From IMG/VR virus record IMGVR_UViG_3300009082_000006, positions 1 to 49,709 of that record: a stretch of DNA of 49,709 nucleotides; one strand, 5' to 3'. This document shows positions 5,488 to 14,580 of the stretch, one piece after another. Position 1 is the stretch's first letter. Each line of letters opens with the position of its first letter. The notes beneath the pieces were generated by a model. It was not told the origin of the DNA. It was given only the letters and a program-made list of their open reading frames with translations, and did not search any database. The stretch comes from a virus. Position numbers and translations under genes: made by a program.

Positions 5488-6552
5488 ATGAAGCCTTTTG
5501 AAATCTTCCGCGCAGGCAAGCAAACGAGCAGCGCTGGCAAGACGATCGAGTTCGGCGAGGATGAACTTCAGGCCGCGGCCGCGGCATATGATCCGGCGAT
5601 CCATGAGGCGCCGATCGTTGTCGGGCACCCGAAGGAAAACGGCCCGGCTTACGGCTGGGTCAAGGCGATTTCATTCGCTGACGGCAAGATGGTCGCCGAT
5701 CCGATCCAAGTCGATGAAGCGTTCGCCGAAATGGTCGCCGCCGGCCGCTTCAAAAAGCGCAGCGCAAGCTTCTACACCCCTGACAGCCCGCACAACCCCA
5801 AGCCGGGCGTGTTCTATCTTCGCCACGTTGGCTTTTTGGGCGCCCAGCCGCCCGCAGTCAAAGGGCTGAAGGATGTCGCTTTCGCCGATGCTGACGAAGG
5901 CGTGGTCGAATTCGCCGATGCGGCTCTGCTTTCCGGCCTGTTCCGCCGCATGCGTGAATTTTTCATCAGCAAATTCTCGATTGATGACGCGAATTCGGTT
6001 CTCCCGGATTGGCTGATCAGCGAGTTGGAGGCAGAGGCGCGGGCCGATGTCGAAAAAACCGCGGCGCCGATGCCCGCTTTCACCGAAGGAGATTTGAATA
6101 TGGATTTCAAAGAGCAGTACGAAGCCGAAAAGGCCCGGGCCGACAAGGCTGAAGCCGACCTGAAGGCGCAAGCCGAGAATTTTTCCGAGCGCGAGAAGGC
6201 GATCGCCGAACGCGAGACTGCAATCGCCCGCGGCGAAGTTGAATCGCAAGTCGATGCGCTGGTGAAAGCCGGCAAGGTGCTGCCGGCGCAGAAAGCCGCC
6301 ACCGTCGATTTCGCAATGTCCCTGAATTCGGTTGACCTGACTCTGGATTTCAAAGAGGGCGAGGAAACGAAGAAAGTCAGCCAGCGGGACGCATACCTGA
6401 AGCAAATCGCCGCCGGCCCGAAGCTTGTTGAATATTCGGAATTGGCGCCCGCTGATGGTGGCGTGCCTGCGCCGATCCCGACCGTCGCCGCATCGAACAA
6501 AACACTGCTCGATCAGGTCGCCGGCAAGGCAGGCAAAAAAGCGAAAGCCTAA
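5488..6552 (+). CDS. Head maturation protease/scaffold, Mu gpI-like (354 aa)
   Basis: This matches the Mu protein I family: an N-terminal serine-type protease region (MKPFEIFRAGKQTSS ... APIVVGHPKENGPAYGWV ... FKKRSASFY) and a C-terminal scaffold region. The motif VVGHP with a later KRSAS is typical; the histidine and serine are the likely catalytic residues by family analogy. Residues about 205-270 are a strong coiled coil (KAEADLKAQAENFSEREKAI). It cleaves itself and directs capsid assembly. The start is ATG 5488 because conserved sequence begins there; an in-frame upstream ATG at 5440 adds unmatched residues. An internal ATG at 6101, preceded by GGAGATTTGAAT, could start a separate scaffold as in Mu. 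Confidence 0.85.
   Translation: MKPFEIFRAGKQTSSAGKTIEFGEDELQAAAAAYDPAIHEAPIVVGHPKENGPAYGWVKAISFADGKMVADPIQVDEAFAEMVAAGRFKKRSASFYTPDSPHNPKPGVFYLRHVGFLGAQPPAVKGLKDVAFADADEGVVEFADAALLSGLFRRMREFFISKFSIDDANSVLPDWLISELEAEARADVEKTAAPMPAFTEGDLNMDFKEQYEAEKARADKAEADLKAQAENFSEREKAIAERETAIARGEVESQVDALVKAGKVLPAQKAATVDFAMSLNSVDLTLDFKEGEETKKVSQRDAYLKQIAAGPKLVEYSELAPADGGVPAPIPTVAASNKTLLDQVAGKAGKKAKA
6101..6552 (+). CDS. Possible internal-start scaffold (gpZ-like, 150 aa)
   Basis: Inside the protease gene an ATG at 6101 follows GAAGGAGATTTGAAT, a much better ribosome-binding site than the one for the full-length protein. The product would be MDFKEQYEAEKARADK onward: a coiled coil plus the C-terminal region. 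Mu and lambda both make a scaffold from the 3' part of the protease gene by internal initiation. Expression here is inferred from the ribosome-binding site only. Confidence 0.6.
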
Positions 6553-6586
6553 TTCATCCCCAACCCGATTTTAGGAGAACCCAAAA

Positions 6587-6955
6587 ATGGCAACTTTCAA
6601 CGAACCCATGCGCCCGTATGAGGTGCTTTATTCCGAAGCGAATGGAAGCCTGTCCCGTGAAGGCATCACCGTCGCTTCCGGTCAAGGCATCCTCGAAGCC
6701 GGAACCGTTGTCGCGAAAATCACCGCGACCGGCAAATATGTCGCCTATGACAACGCCGGTTCGGACGGTTCCGAAACCGCGGCCGGCGTCCTGCTGCAAA
6801 GCGTTGACGCCACCAGCGCTGATGCCGGTGTCGTCGCCGCCGTTCGACTCTGCGAGGTTCGCCTCGATGCAATGCAATGGGCCGCTGGCTTGCTGCAGGC
6901 TGACATCGATGCGGCGCTGGTCGATCTGGCAACCAAATTCATCGTCGCCCGCTAA
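6587..6955 (+). CDS. Head decoration protein, lambda gpD-like (122 aa)
   Basis: The sequence fits the head decoration protein D family: a beta-rich small protein with SREGITVASGQGILEAGTVV, GKYVAYDN and AAGVLLQSVDA. Such trimers cap the threefold axes of the expanded capsid and stabilise it. The gene lies between protease and major capsid genes, as in lambda-type modules. The ribosome-binding site TAGGAGAAC is well spaced. Confidence 0.85.
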   Translation: MATFNEPMRPYEVLYSEANGSLSREGITVASGQGILEAGTVVAKITATGKYVAYDNAGSDGSETAAGVLLQSVDATSADAGVVAAVRLCEVRLDAMQWAAGLLQADIDAALVDLATKFIVAR

Positions 6956-6988
6956 TCGCGGCATCACTTAACGAAAGGATTTTAGAAA

Positions 6989-7942
6989 ATGGATATCTAC
7001 CGCGATTATTTCACCCGCGAAAGCTTGGTCGCCTCTGTTGCTCAGGCGCCCTACGTTCCGGGTCAACTGGCTGCGATGGGGATTTTTGAAACCCGCGGCC
7101 TGACTTCGACCACGATGGCGGCTGAAGAACTCGGCCTGAACAACGTCGGCCCGTCTGCCGCCATTCCCCGCGGCGCTCCTGCCAAGGCGATGACGCTGGA
7201 CAAGCGCAAGGCGCATACCTTCGTCACTTCGACCTTCGCCGAATCCCTGCCGGTCTATGCCGATGAAGTTCTGAACGTGCGCGCTGCCGGCACCAGCGGC
7301 GCGATCGAAGTCATCCAGACCCGCCGCAACGAAGCGATCGCCAAGCTGCGCGCATGGGCTGATGCGCAACATGAATACCTGCGCATGGCGACCCTCCTGT
7401 CGCCGAACAACGCTTTCGGCTCGAAGCCCGCAGACGGTTCGCTGGCTCTCGCGACCGACGCGACCAAGACCCGCGCGGAAATCTTCACCAAGGTCATCAA
7501 GCCGATCGAAGCCGCGCTGAAGGGCGTTCCGTTCTCCGGCGTGACTGTTCAATGCTCCGACGAGTTTTGGGTTGACCTGATCGAGAACAAATCGATCAAG
7601 GACACCTACCTTGGCTATCAAGCGGCCGCTGAACTGCGTGGCGATCCGCGCGACTCGTTCATGTTCGGTGGCGTGACTTGGGAACGCTATCGCGGCAGCG
7701 ACAGCACCAAGATCACCACCAACAAAGCGGTCGCTGTGCCGACCGGCGTAGCGGGCCTGTTCCTGCAGGGCTTCGCTCCCGATGACACGATCGACAGCGT
7801 CGGCGCCGGCGCAATGGGCGCGCCCTATTACCCGCGCTCCGAAGCGATGAAAGGCGGCAAGGGCTGGGAATTGACCATGCAAACGCACCCGGTCATGGTC
7901 TGCACCCGTCCCGCTGCAATCGTCACGCTGGCGAAGGCTTAA
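6989..7942 (+). CDS. Major capsid protein, lambda gpE family (317 aa)
   Basis: The protein belongs to the phage major capsid protein E family: MDIYRDYFTRESLVASV at the start, IFETRGLTSTTM, then PRGAPAKAMTLDKRKAHTF, and an HK97-type core. The length is close to the family norm. It follows the decoration gene with an AACGAAAGGATTTT ribosome-binding site and is followed by a strong hairpin terminator, which fits very high expression from a short transcript. Confidence 0.9.
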   Translation: MDIYRDYFTRESLVASVAQAPYVPGQLAAMGIFETRGLTSTTMAAEELGLNNVGPSAAIPRGAPAKAMTLDKRKAHTFVTSTFAESLPVYADEVLNVRAAGTSGAIEVIQTRRNEAIAKLRAWADAQHEYLRMATLLSPNNAFGSKPADGSLALATDATKTRAEIFTKVIKPIEAALKGVPFSGVTVQCSDEFWVDLIENKSIKDTYLGYQAAAELRGDPRDSFMFGGVTWERYRGSDSTKITTNKAVAVPTGVAGLFLQGFAPDDTIDSVGAGAMGAPYYPRSEAMKGGKGWELTMQTHPVMVCTRPAAIVTLAKA

Positions 7943-7972
7943 AGACTCCTCCTGACCGTGCATAACGGTTTT

Positions 7973-8000
7973 GGCCGGGCCTAACCCGCCCGGCCTTTTT
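7973..8000 (+). terminator. Rho-independent terminator after the capsid gene
   Basis: GGCCGGGC, loop CTAACCC, GCCCGGCC, then TTTTT: an eight-pair perfect GC stem and a T-run. It lies between the capsid gene and the gp36-like gene within one late block, so it probably lets only part of the transcription through and keeps capsid messages in excess. Confidence 0.9.
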
Positions 8001-8014
8001 ACAAGAGCATCGCA

Positions 8015-8434
8015 ATGGCATACGCGACCGAAGCAAACATGATCGAACGATTCGGGCAGACGGAAGTCCTCGAATTGACCGATCGCGACAAGGATTCCGA
8101 AGTCGATTCGGCGGTCCTTGACGGCGCGCTGTCCGATGCCGATGCGCTGATCGATGGATATCTCGCGGCGCGCTATACGCTGCCGCTTGCTTCCGTCCCT
8201 TCATTGCTCATCGGCCCGGCCTGTGACATTGCGCGGTTCAAGCTTTGGGATGACCGCGCGCCCGACGAAGTGCGCAAGCGCTACGACGACGCGCTGGCAT
8301 TGCTGAAGCTGATCAGCAACGGCACGGTCGTCCTTCCGCCTGATGCGCAAGGCGAAAAGCCCGCGGCATCTGCATCGATGGACTTCTATTGCCAGACCCG
8401 CGTGTTTACCGAAGAAACCCTCGCCGACTTCTGA
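8015..8434 (+). CDS. Head completion protein, Mu gp36-like (DUF1320, 139 aa)
   Basis: The pattern MAYATEANMIERFGQTEVLEL ... ALSDADALIDGYLAARYTLPL ... LIGPACDIARFKLWD ... APDEVRKRYDDAL is characteristic of the DUF1320/gp36 family, small helical head-tail connector proteins. It occupies the expected place right after the capsid gene and before gpG. Confidence 0.85.
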   Translation: MAYATEANMIERFGQTEVLELTDRDKDSEVDSAVLDGALSDADALIDGYLAARYTLPLASVPSLLIGPACDIARFKLWDDRAPDEVRKRYDDALALLKLISNGTVVLPPDAQGEKPAASASMDFYCQTRVFTEETLADF

Positions 8435-8435
8435 T

Positions 8436-8951
8436 ATGGCATCCGCTTTCTCGATCCTTGTCAGCGATGCCGGCCTGCAGCGCAAGCTTGCGAAGCTTTC
8501 GCAGACCGCGACCAACAAAGTGCTTTACCAGCGGGTCGGCGCTGCGATTCTGACGCAGGTTCAGCTTGGCTTCCGCAATGCTTCCGATCCTTGGGGGTTT
8601 GCATGGGCGAAGCCGAAGCTGCGCGACGGGCAACCGCTTTCGGATACCGGGCGCCTGCGGAGATCCATTCGGGCCGTCGCCGATGATGAAGGCGTCACCG
8701 TTGGCACGAATCTGATTTATGCGCCGATCCACCAGTTCGGCGGAACGATCGTCCCGAAAAAGGCGAAATTTCTGCGCTTCCCGAATCCGGCCGGCGGGTT
8801 CTTTTTCAAAAAATCAGTGTTCATCCCTGCGCGCCCATACCTGCCGATTGATCCGGCATCTGGTGAGACTCAGCTTCCGCCGAAATGGCGCGCCGCGGTC
8901 GTCGGGCGGATTCGCGCCCACTTCCTCGAAGCAATGAAGGACGCAGGCTGA
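8436..8951 (+). CDS. Virion morphogenesis protein, Mu gpG-like (171 aa)
   Basis: The protein matches the phage virion morphogenesis family (Mu gpG), a tail-joining or completion factor. Landmarks are FRNASDPWGFAWAKPKLRDGQPLSDTGRLRRSI, split here as DPWGFAWA, PLSDTGRLRRSI, then IYAPIHQFGGTI and PARPYLPI. The start is ATG 8436, one base past the previous stop; an open frame extends further upstream but overlaps the gp36-like gene. Confidence 0.85.
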   Translation: MASAFSILVSDAGLQRKLAKLSQTATNKVLYQRVGAAILTQVQLGFRNASDPWGFAWAKPKLRDGQPLSDTGRLRRSIRAVADDEGVTVGTNLIYAPIHQFGGTIVPKKAKFLRFPNPAGGFFFKKSVFIPARPYLPIDPASGETQLPPKWRAAVVGRIRAHFLEAMKDAG

Positions 8952-9385
8952 TGTTCGCGCAACTTGAAAACGCAATCGTCGAAAGGCTTCGTCAAAGGCT
9001 GGATGAATCGATCACCGTCACCAGCCTTGCCGAATTGGCGCGCGTCCCTGAAATGCGCCAAAAGGCGCCCGCTGTTTTCGTCGTCTACGGCGGATATGCC
9101 GAAGGCGATTCAAAGGTCAACGTCCCGCATATCCAGCAAATCACGCAGTCATGGGACATCGTATGCGTGGCGAAGAATGCGGCCGGTGGTGGCGATCCTA
9201 CGGCCGCCAAGTCCGATGTCAGCGCCATCGCTTCCGAAGTTCTTTCCGCATTGCTGGGCTTCAGCGTTTCGGGCGGAATTCGGCTGCGCTTGAGCGATGC
9301 GCCCGGGCCTGAATATGATGGCGGATTTGCTTACCTGCCGATTGGTTTCTCATGCCGGTCAACCTTCAAAGGCGATCCGGAATAA
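8951..9385 (+). CDS. Tail terminator, Mu gp37-like (DUF1834, 144 aa)
   Basis: The protein begins MFAQLENAIVERLRQRL and has APAVFVVYGGY in the middle and QSWDIVCVAKN, consistent with the Mu gp37 family and tail-terminator-like folds that cap the tail tube. Its ATG overlaps the previous stop (TGATG). It sits directly before the tube gene, which supports the role. Confidence 0.75.
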   Translation: MFAQLENAIVERLRQRLDESITVTSLAELARVPEMRQKAPAVFVVYGGYAEGDSKVNVPHIQQITQSWDIVCVAKNAAGGGDPTAAKSDVSAIASEVLSALLGFSVSGGIRLRLSDAPGPEYDGGFAYLPIGFSCRSTFKGDPE

Positions 9386-9415
9386 CACCCCACCCCAACT
9401 CAAAGGAGATTCAAA

Positions 9416-10159
9416 ATGGCTGACTATTCTTACATCGGTTCCGGCAAGGCTTATTTGCGCGAAGTCGGTTCCGCTGCCGGCTTGATTGAAGTCGGCAACT
9501 GCTCGGCGCTGAATTTTGCGGTGACCGAAGAATCGAAGGAACTGAAGGATTACACCCAGCCCGGCGGCGGCACTTATAACGAAGTCAAGCGGATCAGCGC
9601 GGTCGAAATGTCGATGACCATGCATGACCTCAGCCCGACGAACCTTGCGCGCGCGCTTTATGGATCGACCAGCACTGTCACTTCGGCAGCGGTCGTCGAT
9701 GAAGTCCACACCGCATATGACGACACCTTCATCCCGTTCGATTTCATTCCCGCTGCGACCCCGGCGCCTGTCGTCAAGGATGCCGCGACCGGCCTGATCA
9801 CCTATGTCGCCGGCACTGATTACGAAGTTCGCCCGGGCGGCATCTTCGTTCTCGGCACTGGCTCGATCGTCAGCGCTGCCGATCTTGAGATCAGCTACAC
9901 CAAGGCTGCGTCCGATGTCGTTGAAGCGCTGACGTCAAGCGGCAAGGAATACGAACTTGTCTTCGATGGCCTGAATGAAGCGCGCAGCGGCAAAAAGACC
10001 ATGATCACCGCGCATCGCGTGAAGATCGGCGCAGCGCAAAACCTGTCGATGATCGGCGAGGATTACGCAGCGCTCGAAGTCACCGGAAAACTGCTGAAGG
10101 ATTCCACGAAAAACGGCACCACCATCAGCCAATACTTCAAGGTCGCGATCGAGCAGTAA
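9416..10159 (+). CDS. Tail tube protein (247 aa)
   Basis: The N-terminal MADYSYIGSGKAYLREVGSA and LIEVGNCSALNFAVTEE, followed by KELKDYTQPGGGTYNEV, are typical of siphovirus major tail (tube) proteins of this group. Length, high expression-type ribosome-binding site (AAAGGAGATTC) and place after the terminator gene agree. The middle has a beta-rich insert (about residues 100-160). No sheath gene follows, so the tail is non-contractile. Confidence 0.8.
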   Translation: MADYSYIGSGKAYLREVGSAAGLIEVGNCSALNFAVTEESKELKDYTQPGGGTYNEVKRISAVEMSMTMHDLSPTNLARALYGSTSTVTSAAVVDEVHTAYDDTFIPFDFIPAATPAPVVKDAATGLITYVAGTDYEVRPGGIFVLGTGSIVSAADLEISYTKAASDVVEALTSSGKEYELVFDGLNEARSGKKTMITAHRVKIGAAQNLSMIGEDYAALEVTGKLLKDSTKNGTTISQYFKVAIEQ

Positions 10160-10183
10160 CTCAACCCGGCGCGGCTTTCGGTT

Positions 10184-12454
10184 ATGGCAAAAATCAGGGA
10201 CTATTCAGTCTCGATCAACTCAACCGCCGCCGCGTCAATTGCGGTGGAAATGCCCGAGCATGTCTCGGGCGATCTGCTGCTGTTCTGGTTTAACAAGGAC
10301 ACGGCATCCGGCGGGCCGTCAACGCCGTCAGGGTGGAGTGTTCCGACTGCGTTCGGCAGCAACCCGCTGAACTCGGCAGGCTCGGGCAACTACCTGTTCG
10401 CCAAGCGGGCAACAAGCAATTCTGAAGCGCTTGGGTCGGTCGCTTACACCAGCGAAACCGCAATCTGTATCGTCATCGCGATCAGCGGGTGCTTTGGATC
10501 GACTGTCGATGATGCGATCACCAATCTCGTGAAAGCCGGCGCCGATGATTCGACGCTTCCGCTAGGTAATGGCGCGTCGATCAATCCGACATACGCCAAT
10601 TCGCTCATCCTTAACCTGTTCGGCTCTGACGGCGGACTCGGCCCATTCTGCCTTCCGGGATGGATTCATCTTTTCGGAGGCGACGCCGGCGCCAACTCGC
10701 TCGCAGTCAGCTACACGCATCAGGAATCCGCTTCGTCTATCAGTCACCCCGGATATTGGGCTGGCACGGCCGACGATTCACGGAACGTCATGCTGGCGAT
10801 TCGCGACGACGGCAACCTGACTGACGTTGAGGCATACGTCGATCAATCCACTGTCGGCGCCACGCTTGTCTCTCCGCTTCTCGGCGCTAGCGGCGTAACG
10901 GAGCTTGGGACGTGGAAACCAGCGACCCCTTTGACGCTTGCGACTATCGGATCGAAGTCAACCGTTTTTGATTCCATAGGTAGCACGGCGGACTCTGGCT
11001 GGAACCCGTTCAATGCCGCTGCGTCATTTACTCCGGCGGTATCAGTAGCGAACCTAGCGGGTAGTGAACTTGCAATGACGACCGCTGCCGCGCGTTCGCG
11101 GCTGTTCGGTTTGTGGGCTTTCACACTTCCGCGAGATTATATCGACACCGGAAAAACGGCGACCGGCGGGCTGGTATTCGTCGCTGCTGACGCCGAAAAC
11201 GACTATAAGGCGTGGACGATTGGCGCACAACTCGACAAGACGACGAAACCGCTCGGGTATAACCCATATTCCATCCAGATCGATCAGTCGATCAATACGC
11301 AATACGCTTCATCCGGAACGCTTGGAAACATAGCAAGGTATCTGTGGCTTGTTGCCGGCATATACGGCGCGCCGGCGTGGCGCGCGACGATGCTTTGGGA
11401 ACTCAGCGCAACCCGGGTATATGGCGGGTCGCCGACGACCCCGATGAACTTCGATCAGCTTGCCAACGCTGTGAACAATGGAACCGGCACGCTTCCATTG
11501 TTCGATCAATCCGGCGCGGCTGCGACGATCTGGACCGATATCCGCATCGGCGGATCGCGGTCAACGCACTGCCTGATCGACGGAAAAGTTTTCCAGTGGC
11601 CGCGCGCCGCTGATGGGGTTGATTACCTGAACTTCCACGTTGATCCAGATACGATCGGCATCGACTTTCACGGATCGAATGGCGACACGCTTCATTTCCC
11701 GAACTGTGTCTTTACTTCGGATTCGTCTTTCCTTTGGGGGTTTGCCTCAAGCCATGATCCGGGGGCTTCGCTTGATTTCAGTGGCACCCGTGTTGCTGGC
11801 GCGAAGGTGACGCTTCGCGATACCGTCGAACTTGAAGGCATCACGTTTCTCGGCTGCACCCGCTTGATCCAGAATGGCGCCACGCTGACCGGGATCGCGG
11901 TCGTCGATACGAAGCTTGAAAGCGCCACGCTGGCCGATATGGCGCTGGTCACTGATTCAGCTTTCACTTCCAGCGGCACCGGGCATGCTATCGAAGTTTC
12001 AGGCACCGCGGACACGATCACGCTGGTCGGGAATACGTTCGATGGCTATGCGCCAACCAACGGAAGCACTGGCAACGAAGCAATCTTCGTCAACATTGCC
12101 AGCGGCACCGTGACCCTGAACATTTCAGGCGGCGATACGCCAAGCATCAGAACTTCCGGCGCGACTGTGGTGGTGAATAACTCGGTCACGATAACGATCG
12201 CGGCGAACGCTTCGCTGGTCGGCGCTGAAGTGCGCATCTATGACATGGACGGCGCAGGCGGAACCGACTACGGCACTGAATTGGCCGGCGCTGAATCCCA
12301 CGACGCGGCGACGTTCGTTTATTCTGGCGCGGTTGGAAACACGATCTTGATCCAGATAATGAAGCCCGGCTACGTCGAATTCACCCAACAAACCACCATG
12401 CCAGCGGCAAGCGCAACGCTGGATGTTTCGCTCACCCAAGACTTGAACGCTTAA
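10184..12454 (+). CDS. Large beta-rich virion protein, probable tail fibre (756 aa)
   Basis: Residues 1-115 look like a beta-sandwich domain seen at the start of some phage fibres (HVSGDLLLFWF, SGWSVPTAF). Residues about 480-660 have repeated short strands (TVELEGITFLGCTRLI, GIAVVDTKLESATL, TLVGNTFDGY), the look of a right-handed beta-helix. The last 90 residues are Ig-like (AEVRIYDMDG ... TFVYSGAVGNTILIQI). This arrangement suggests an adhesin or polysaccharide-binding virion protein. Being next to the tube gene rather than at the tail tip is unusual for a fibre, so an outer tail decoration is an alternative. Confidence 0.55.
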   Translation: MAKIRDYSVSINSTAAASIAVEMPEHVSGDLLLFWFNKDTASGGPSTPSGWSVPTAFGSNPLNSAGSGNYLFAKRATSNSEALGSVAYTSETAICIVIAISGCFGSTVDDAITNLVKAGADDSTLPLGNGASINPTYANSLILNLFGSDGGLGPFCLPGWIHLFGGDAGANSLAVSYTHQESASSISHPGYWAGTADDSRNVMLAIRDDGNLTDVEAYVDQSTVGATLVSPLLGASGVTELGTWKPATPLTLATIGSKSTVFDSIGSTADSGWNPFNAAASFTPAVSVANLAGSELAMTTAAARSRLFGLWAFTLPRDYIDTGKTATGGLVFVAADAENDYKAWTIGAQLDKTTKPLGYNPYSIQIDQSINTQYASSGTLGNIARYLWLVAGIYGAPAWRATMLWELSATRVYGGSPTTPMNFDQLANAVNNGTGTLPLFDQSGAAATIWTDIRIGGSRSTHCLIDGKVFQWPRAADGVDYLNFHVDPDTIGIDFHGSNGDTLHFPNCVFTSDSSFLWGFASSHDPGASLDFSGTRVAGAKVTLRDTVELEGITFLGCTRLIQNGATLTGIAVVDTKLESATLADMALVTDSAFTSSGTGHAIEVSGTADTITLVGNTFDGYAPTNGSTGNEAIFVNIASGTVTLNISGGDTPSIRTSGATVVVNNSVTITIAANASLVGAEVRIYDMDGAGGTDYGTELAGAESHDAATFVYSGAVGNTILIQIMKPGYVEFTQQTTMPAASATLDVSLTQDLNA

Positions 12455-12466
12455 CCGGAGAAAATC

Positions 12467-13969
12467 ATGGCATTGATCGACCATACCAACTATTCGACTT
12501 CGCTGAAGGAATCGACAAACCCGCGCGGATCGACACCGAACGGGAACGTCTATTTTGACGTTGCTGCGAATGAGATCCAGCTTATCGGCGTTGATGAATT
12601 GGCGACCGTGGACTTTGGCGGCGGGCCGGTTGCGAACCCGCTGAACAATTTCGACGGCATCACGCTGCGCGCCCTATACAACTTTGAGAACAGTCGCCGC
12701 CGCGCGAACGAAACCCTGCGGAAGTATGAGCGCGGGACGAAGGGCGATTATCGATTCGCTGGCGCATTCTCGTTCGTCAATGGCGTCAAGCTTGACGGCA
12801 CTGATCGCGCGAAGATTCGCGGGTCCGGATGGATCGAATATGCGAACACTGCGGACGGCGCGACCGATATCGACCGCATTTATCATGGGGTGGTTTCGCT
12901 GGTCGATATTCAGGCCACCACCGTCCCGTATTACGCACTTGTCACCGCCGACGATGAGGCGACGCTTCAGGCTGCGACTTGGAGCAACTTCGTCAGGCAA
13001 GGCGACATCAATGAATCCGTGCAGGTTTTCGGCGACACGGCGAACGGCGACTCGGGCGCTGGGGATTTCGATTACACCACCCGCAAGCTTTTTGTGCGCG
13101 TCCGGTCTTGGCAGTACAACCCCGGCGAAACCACTTCGGTCGCAACCGGCATTTCTGAATTCTCCGGATTCTCTGCCGGATATGGTGTCGGCGAAACAGG
13201 AAACCCGGCGAATGCCTACCCGATTGCCGATGTCTATGGCGGGTCGGCAGTTTCCCCGTTCACCGGGATGACGCTTGAAAAGCTTGCGGTTGCGCAGACT
13301 GAAACCGGATTTAATGAAGCTGATGGCGACTTCACTTGGGTCTTGCATAACACGCTGGGCGGGACTGCGCAGCAATGCGCGGCTTACCTTGACGCGCTGA
13401 CGCTCCAAGACGCTGACATCGACGCCGGCACTGGAACCTATAACGGGAAAAAGGGGCGCGTCTGGTATTCGCGAAACGCAAGCGGCAAGATCGTGACCGC
13501 TTCGATCGGCGGCGACGGCCTGTTCATCGAAGGGCTTTCGACTGCAGAAAAGCAAAACGTGATCCTGACGGACGATGCGGGGGCGACGAAAACCTACCCG
13601 TATTTCCCTGAAGTCCAGATCGCGGTCGGAGCCGCCGCGCTTGCTGACGCGAATGCTTGGTATCACGCCTTTTATGCCGATGGTTCTGGCGCGCAGGATT
13701 TCGACAGTGCCGGCGCGGTGACGGTGAACGATTCAAGCGGAACCCCGGTAAAAGGGAACGTCGTTGCTGATGCGGTCGCCGGGAAAATCAGCTTCGCTTA
13801 TGCCTACGACACGAACACGCAGGCTGGGCTTTCCGCTGGGGTCGATAAGGACATCGTGGTGATTGTTGAAGGCGATGGCGGGGCAGCGCAGGCGATCACA
13901 TATGCGACGATCACCCGGTCGCCAGTGGTCGCGATCACTTGCGCGCCGCCCGCAGACAATAACGCCTAA
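12467..13969 (+). CDS. Virion structural protein (500 aa)
   Basis: The protein begins MALIDHTNYSTSLKESTNPR and has few charged clusters, with an extended beta-rich C-terminal part (YAYDTNTQAGLSAGVDKDIV, VIVEGDGGAAQAITYATI). I recall similar proteins beside tail genes in related phages but no defined function. AACCGGAGAAAATC is a good ribosome-binding site. It follows the fibre-like protein closely and probably interacts with it. Confidence 0.55.
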   Translation: MALIDHTNYSTSLKESTNPRGSTPNGNVYFDVAANEIQLIGVDELATVDFGGGPVANPLNNFDGITLRALYNFENSRRRANETLRKYERGTKGDYRFAGAFSFVNGVKLDGTDRAKIRGSGWIEYANTADGATDIDRIYHGVVSLVDIQATTVPYYALVTADDEATLQAATWSNFVRQGDINESVQVFGDTANGDSGAGDFDYTTRKLFVRVRSWQYNPGETTSVATGISEFSGFSAGYGVGETGNPANAYPIADVYGGSAVSPFTGMTLEKLAVAQTETGFNEADGDFTWVLHNTLGGTAQQCAAYLDALTLQDADIDAGTGTYNGKKGRVWYSRNASGKIVTASIGGDGLFIEGLSTAEKQNVILTDDAGATKTYPYFPEVQIAVGAAALADANAWYHAFYADGSGAQDFDSAGAVTVNDSSGTPVKGNVVADAVAGKISFAYAYDTNTQAGLSAGVDKDIVVIVEGDGGAAQAITYATITRSPVVAITCAPPADNNA

Positions 13970-13971
13970 TC

Positions 13972-14580
13972 ATGACAACGGTGGCGAGCGTCGATTATGT
14001 GAATCGGCGCATCTACCTTTCGGCTGCAACGGTCGGGGTCCCGCTGGACATGCTCGATGTCTATCGCGACGTTCGCGCGCTTCGTCGCGCGACTGAAGCG
14101 CATCAGCAATTCAGGCCGATGATCGTTGCCGGCGGCAATATCGGAAAGACCGCGACGACCTTCACCGCGCCATATGTTCAACTGCTCTACGGTTGCAGGA
14201 TCGTTCCGTTCGACGTTGCCCATTCGCTTCTAGTCATTCGCGACACCTTTTCCGATGATGGGCAAGCCGGGGTCGGATGCTTCGATCGCTCGACCGTCAG
14301 CGCTGAAGTCGATATCGATTTTTCGGTGGACAAGGTTGAAGTCAGGACGGTCAATATCTCGGGCGGTGGCGGAACCCCGCCAACAGAGCAGGAAATCGCG
14401 GCCGCTGTATGGGCGCATGCATCGGCCCAGCAAATAGCGGTCCGGCTGGCTGAAGTGTGGGGGCGGCTTGGGCTTGATCCTGCGAAGCCGTTATTTAACG
14501 GGCAAACTCAAATCACGTTTGGCGATATCGTTCTGGCTCTTGCTGAATCCGGCGTGAATGTCACGGTGACGCGCCAATGA
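13972..14580 (+). CDS. Conserved tail-region protein (202 aa)
   Basis: Landmarks are ASVDYVNRRIYLSAATVGVP, LDVYRDVRALRRATEAH, FRPMIVAGGN and GCRIVPFDVAHSLLVI. The C-terminal 60 residues are a separate helical part (TEQEIAAAVWAHASA) that resembles the C-terminal segment of many phage fibre-adaptor proteins. It starts 3 bases after the previous stop and overlaps the next gene (ATGA). It is probably a minor virion protein. Confidence 0.55.
   Translation: MTTVASVDYVNRRIYLSAATVGVPLDMLDVYRDVRALRRATEAHQQFRPMIVAGGNIGKTATTFTAPYVQLLYGCRIVPFDVAHSLLVIRDTFSDDGQAGVGCFDRSTVSAEVDIDFSVDKVEVRTVNISGGGGTPPTEQEIAAAVWAHASAQQIAVRLAEVWGRLGLDPAKPLFNGQTQITFGDIVLALAESGVNVTVTRQ

Noticed and set aside
5671-6405. Long minus-strand frames opposite late genes (5671..6405, 6968..7963, 12674..13666, 45898..47025)
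   Set aside because: They mirror well-supported protease, capsid, virion and MuF genes and show no family motifs; GC-rich codon bias keeps such frames open.
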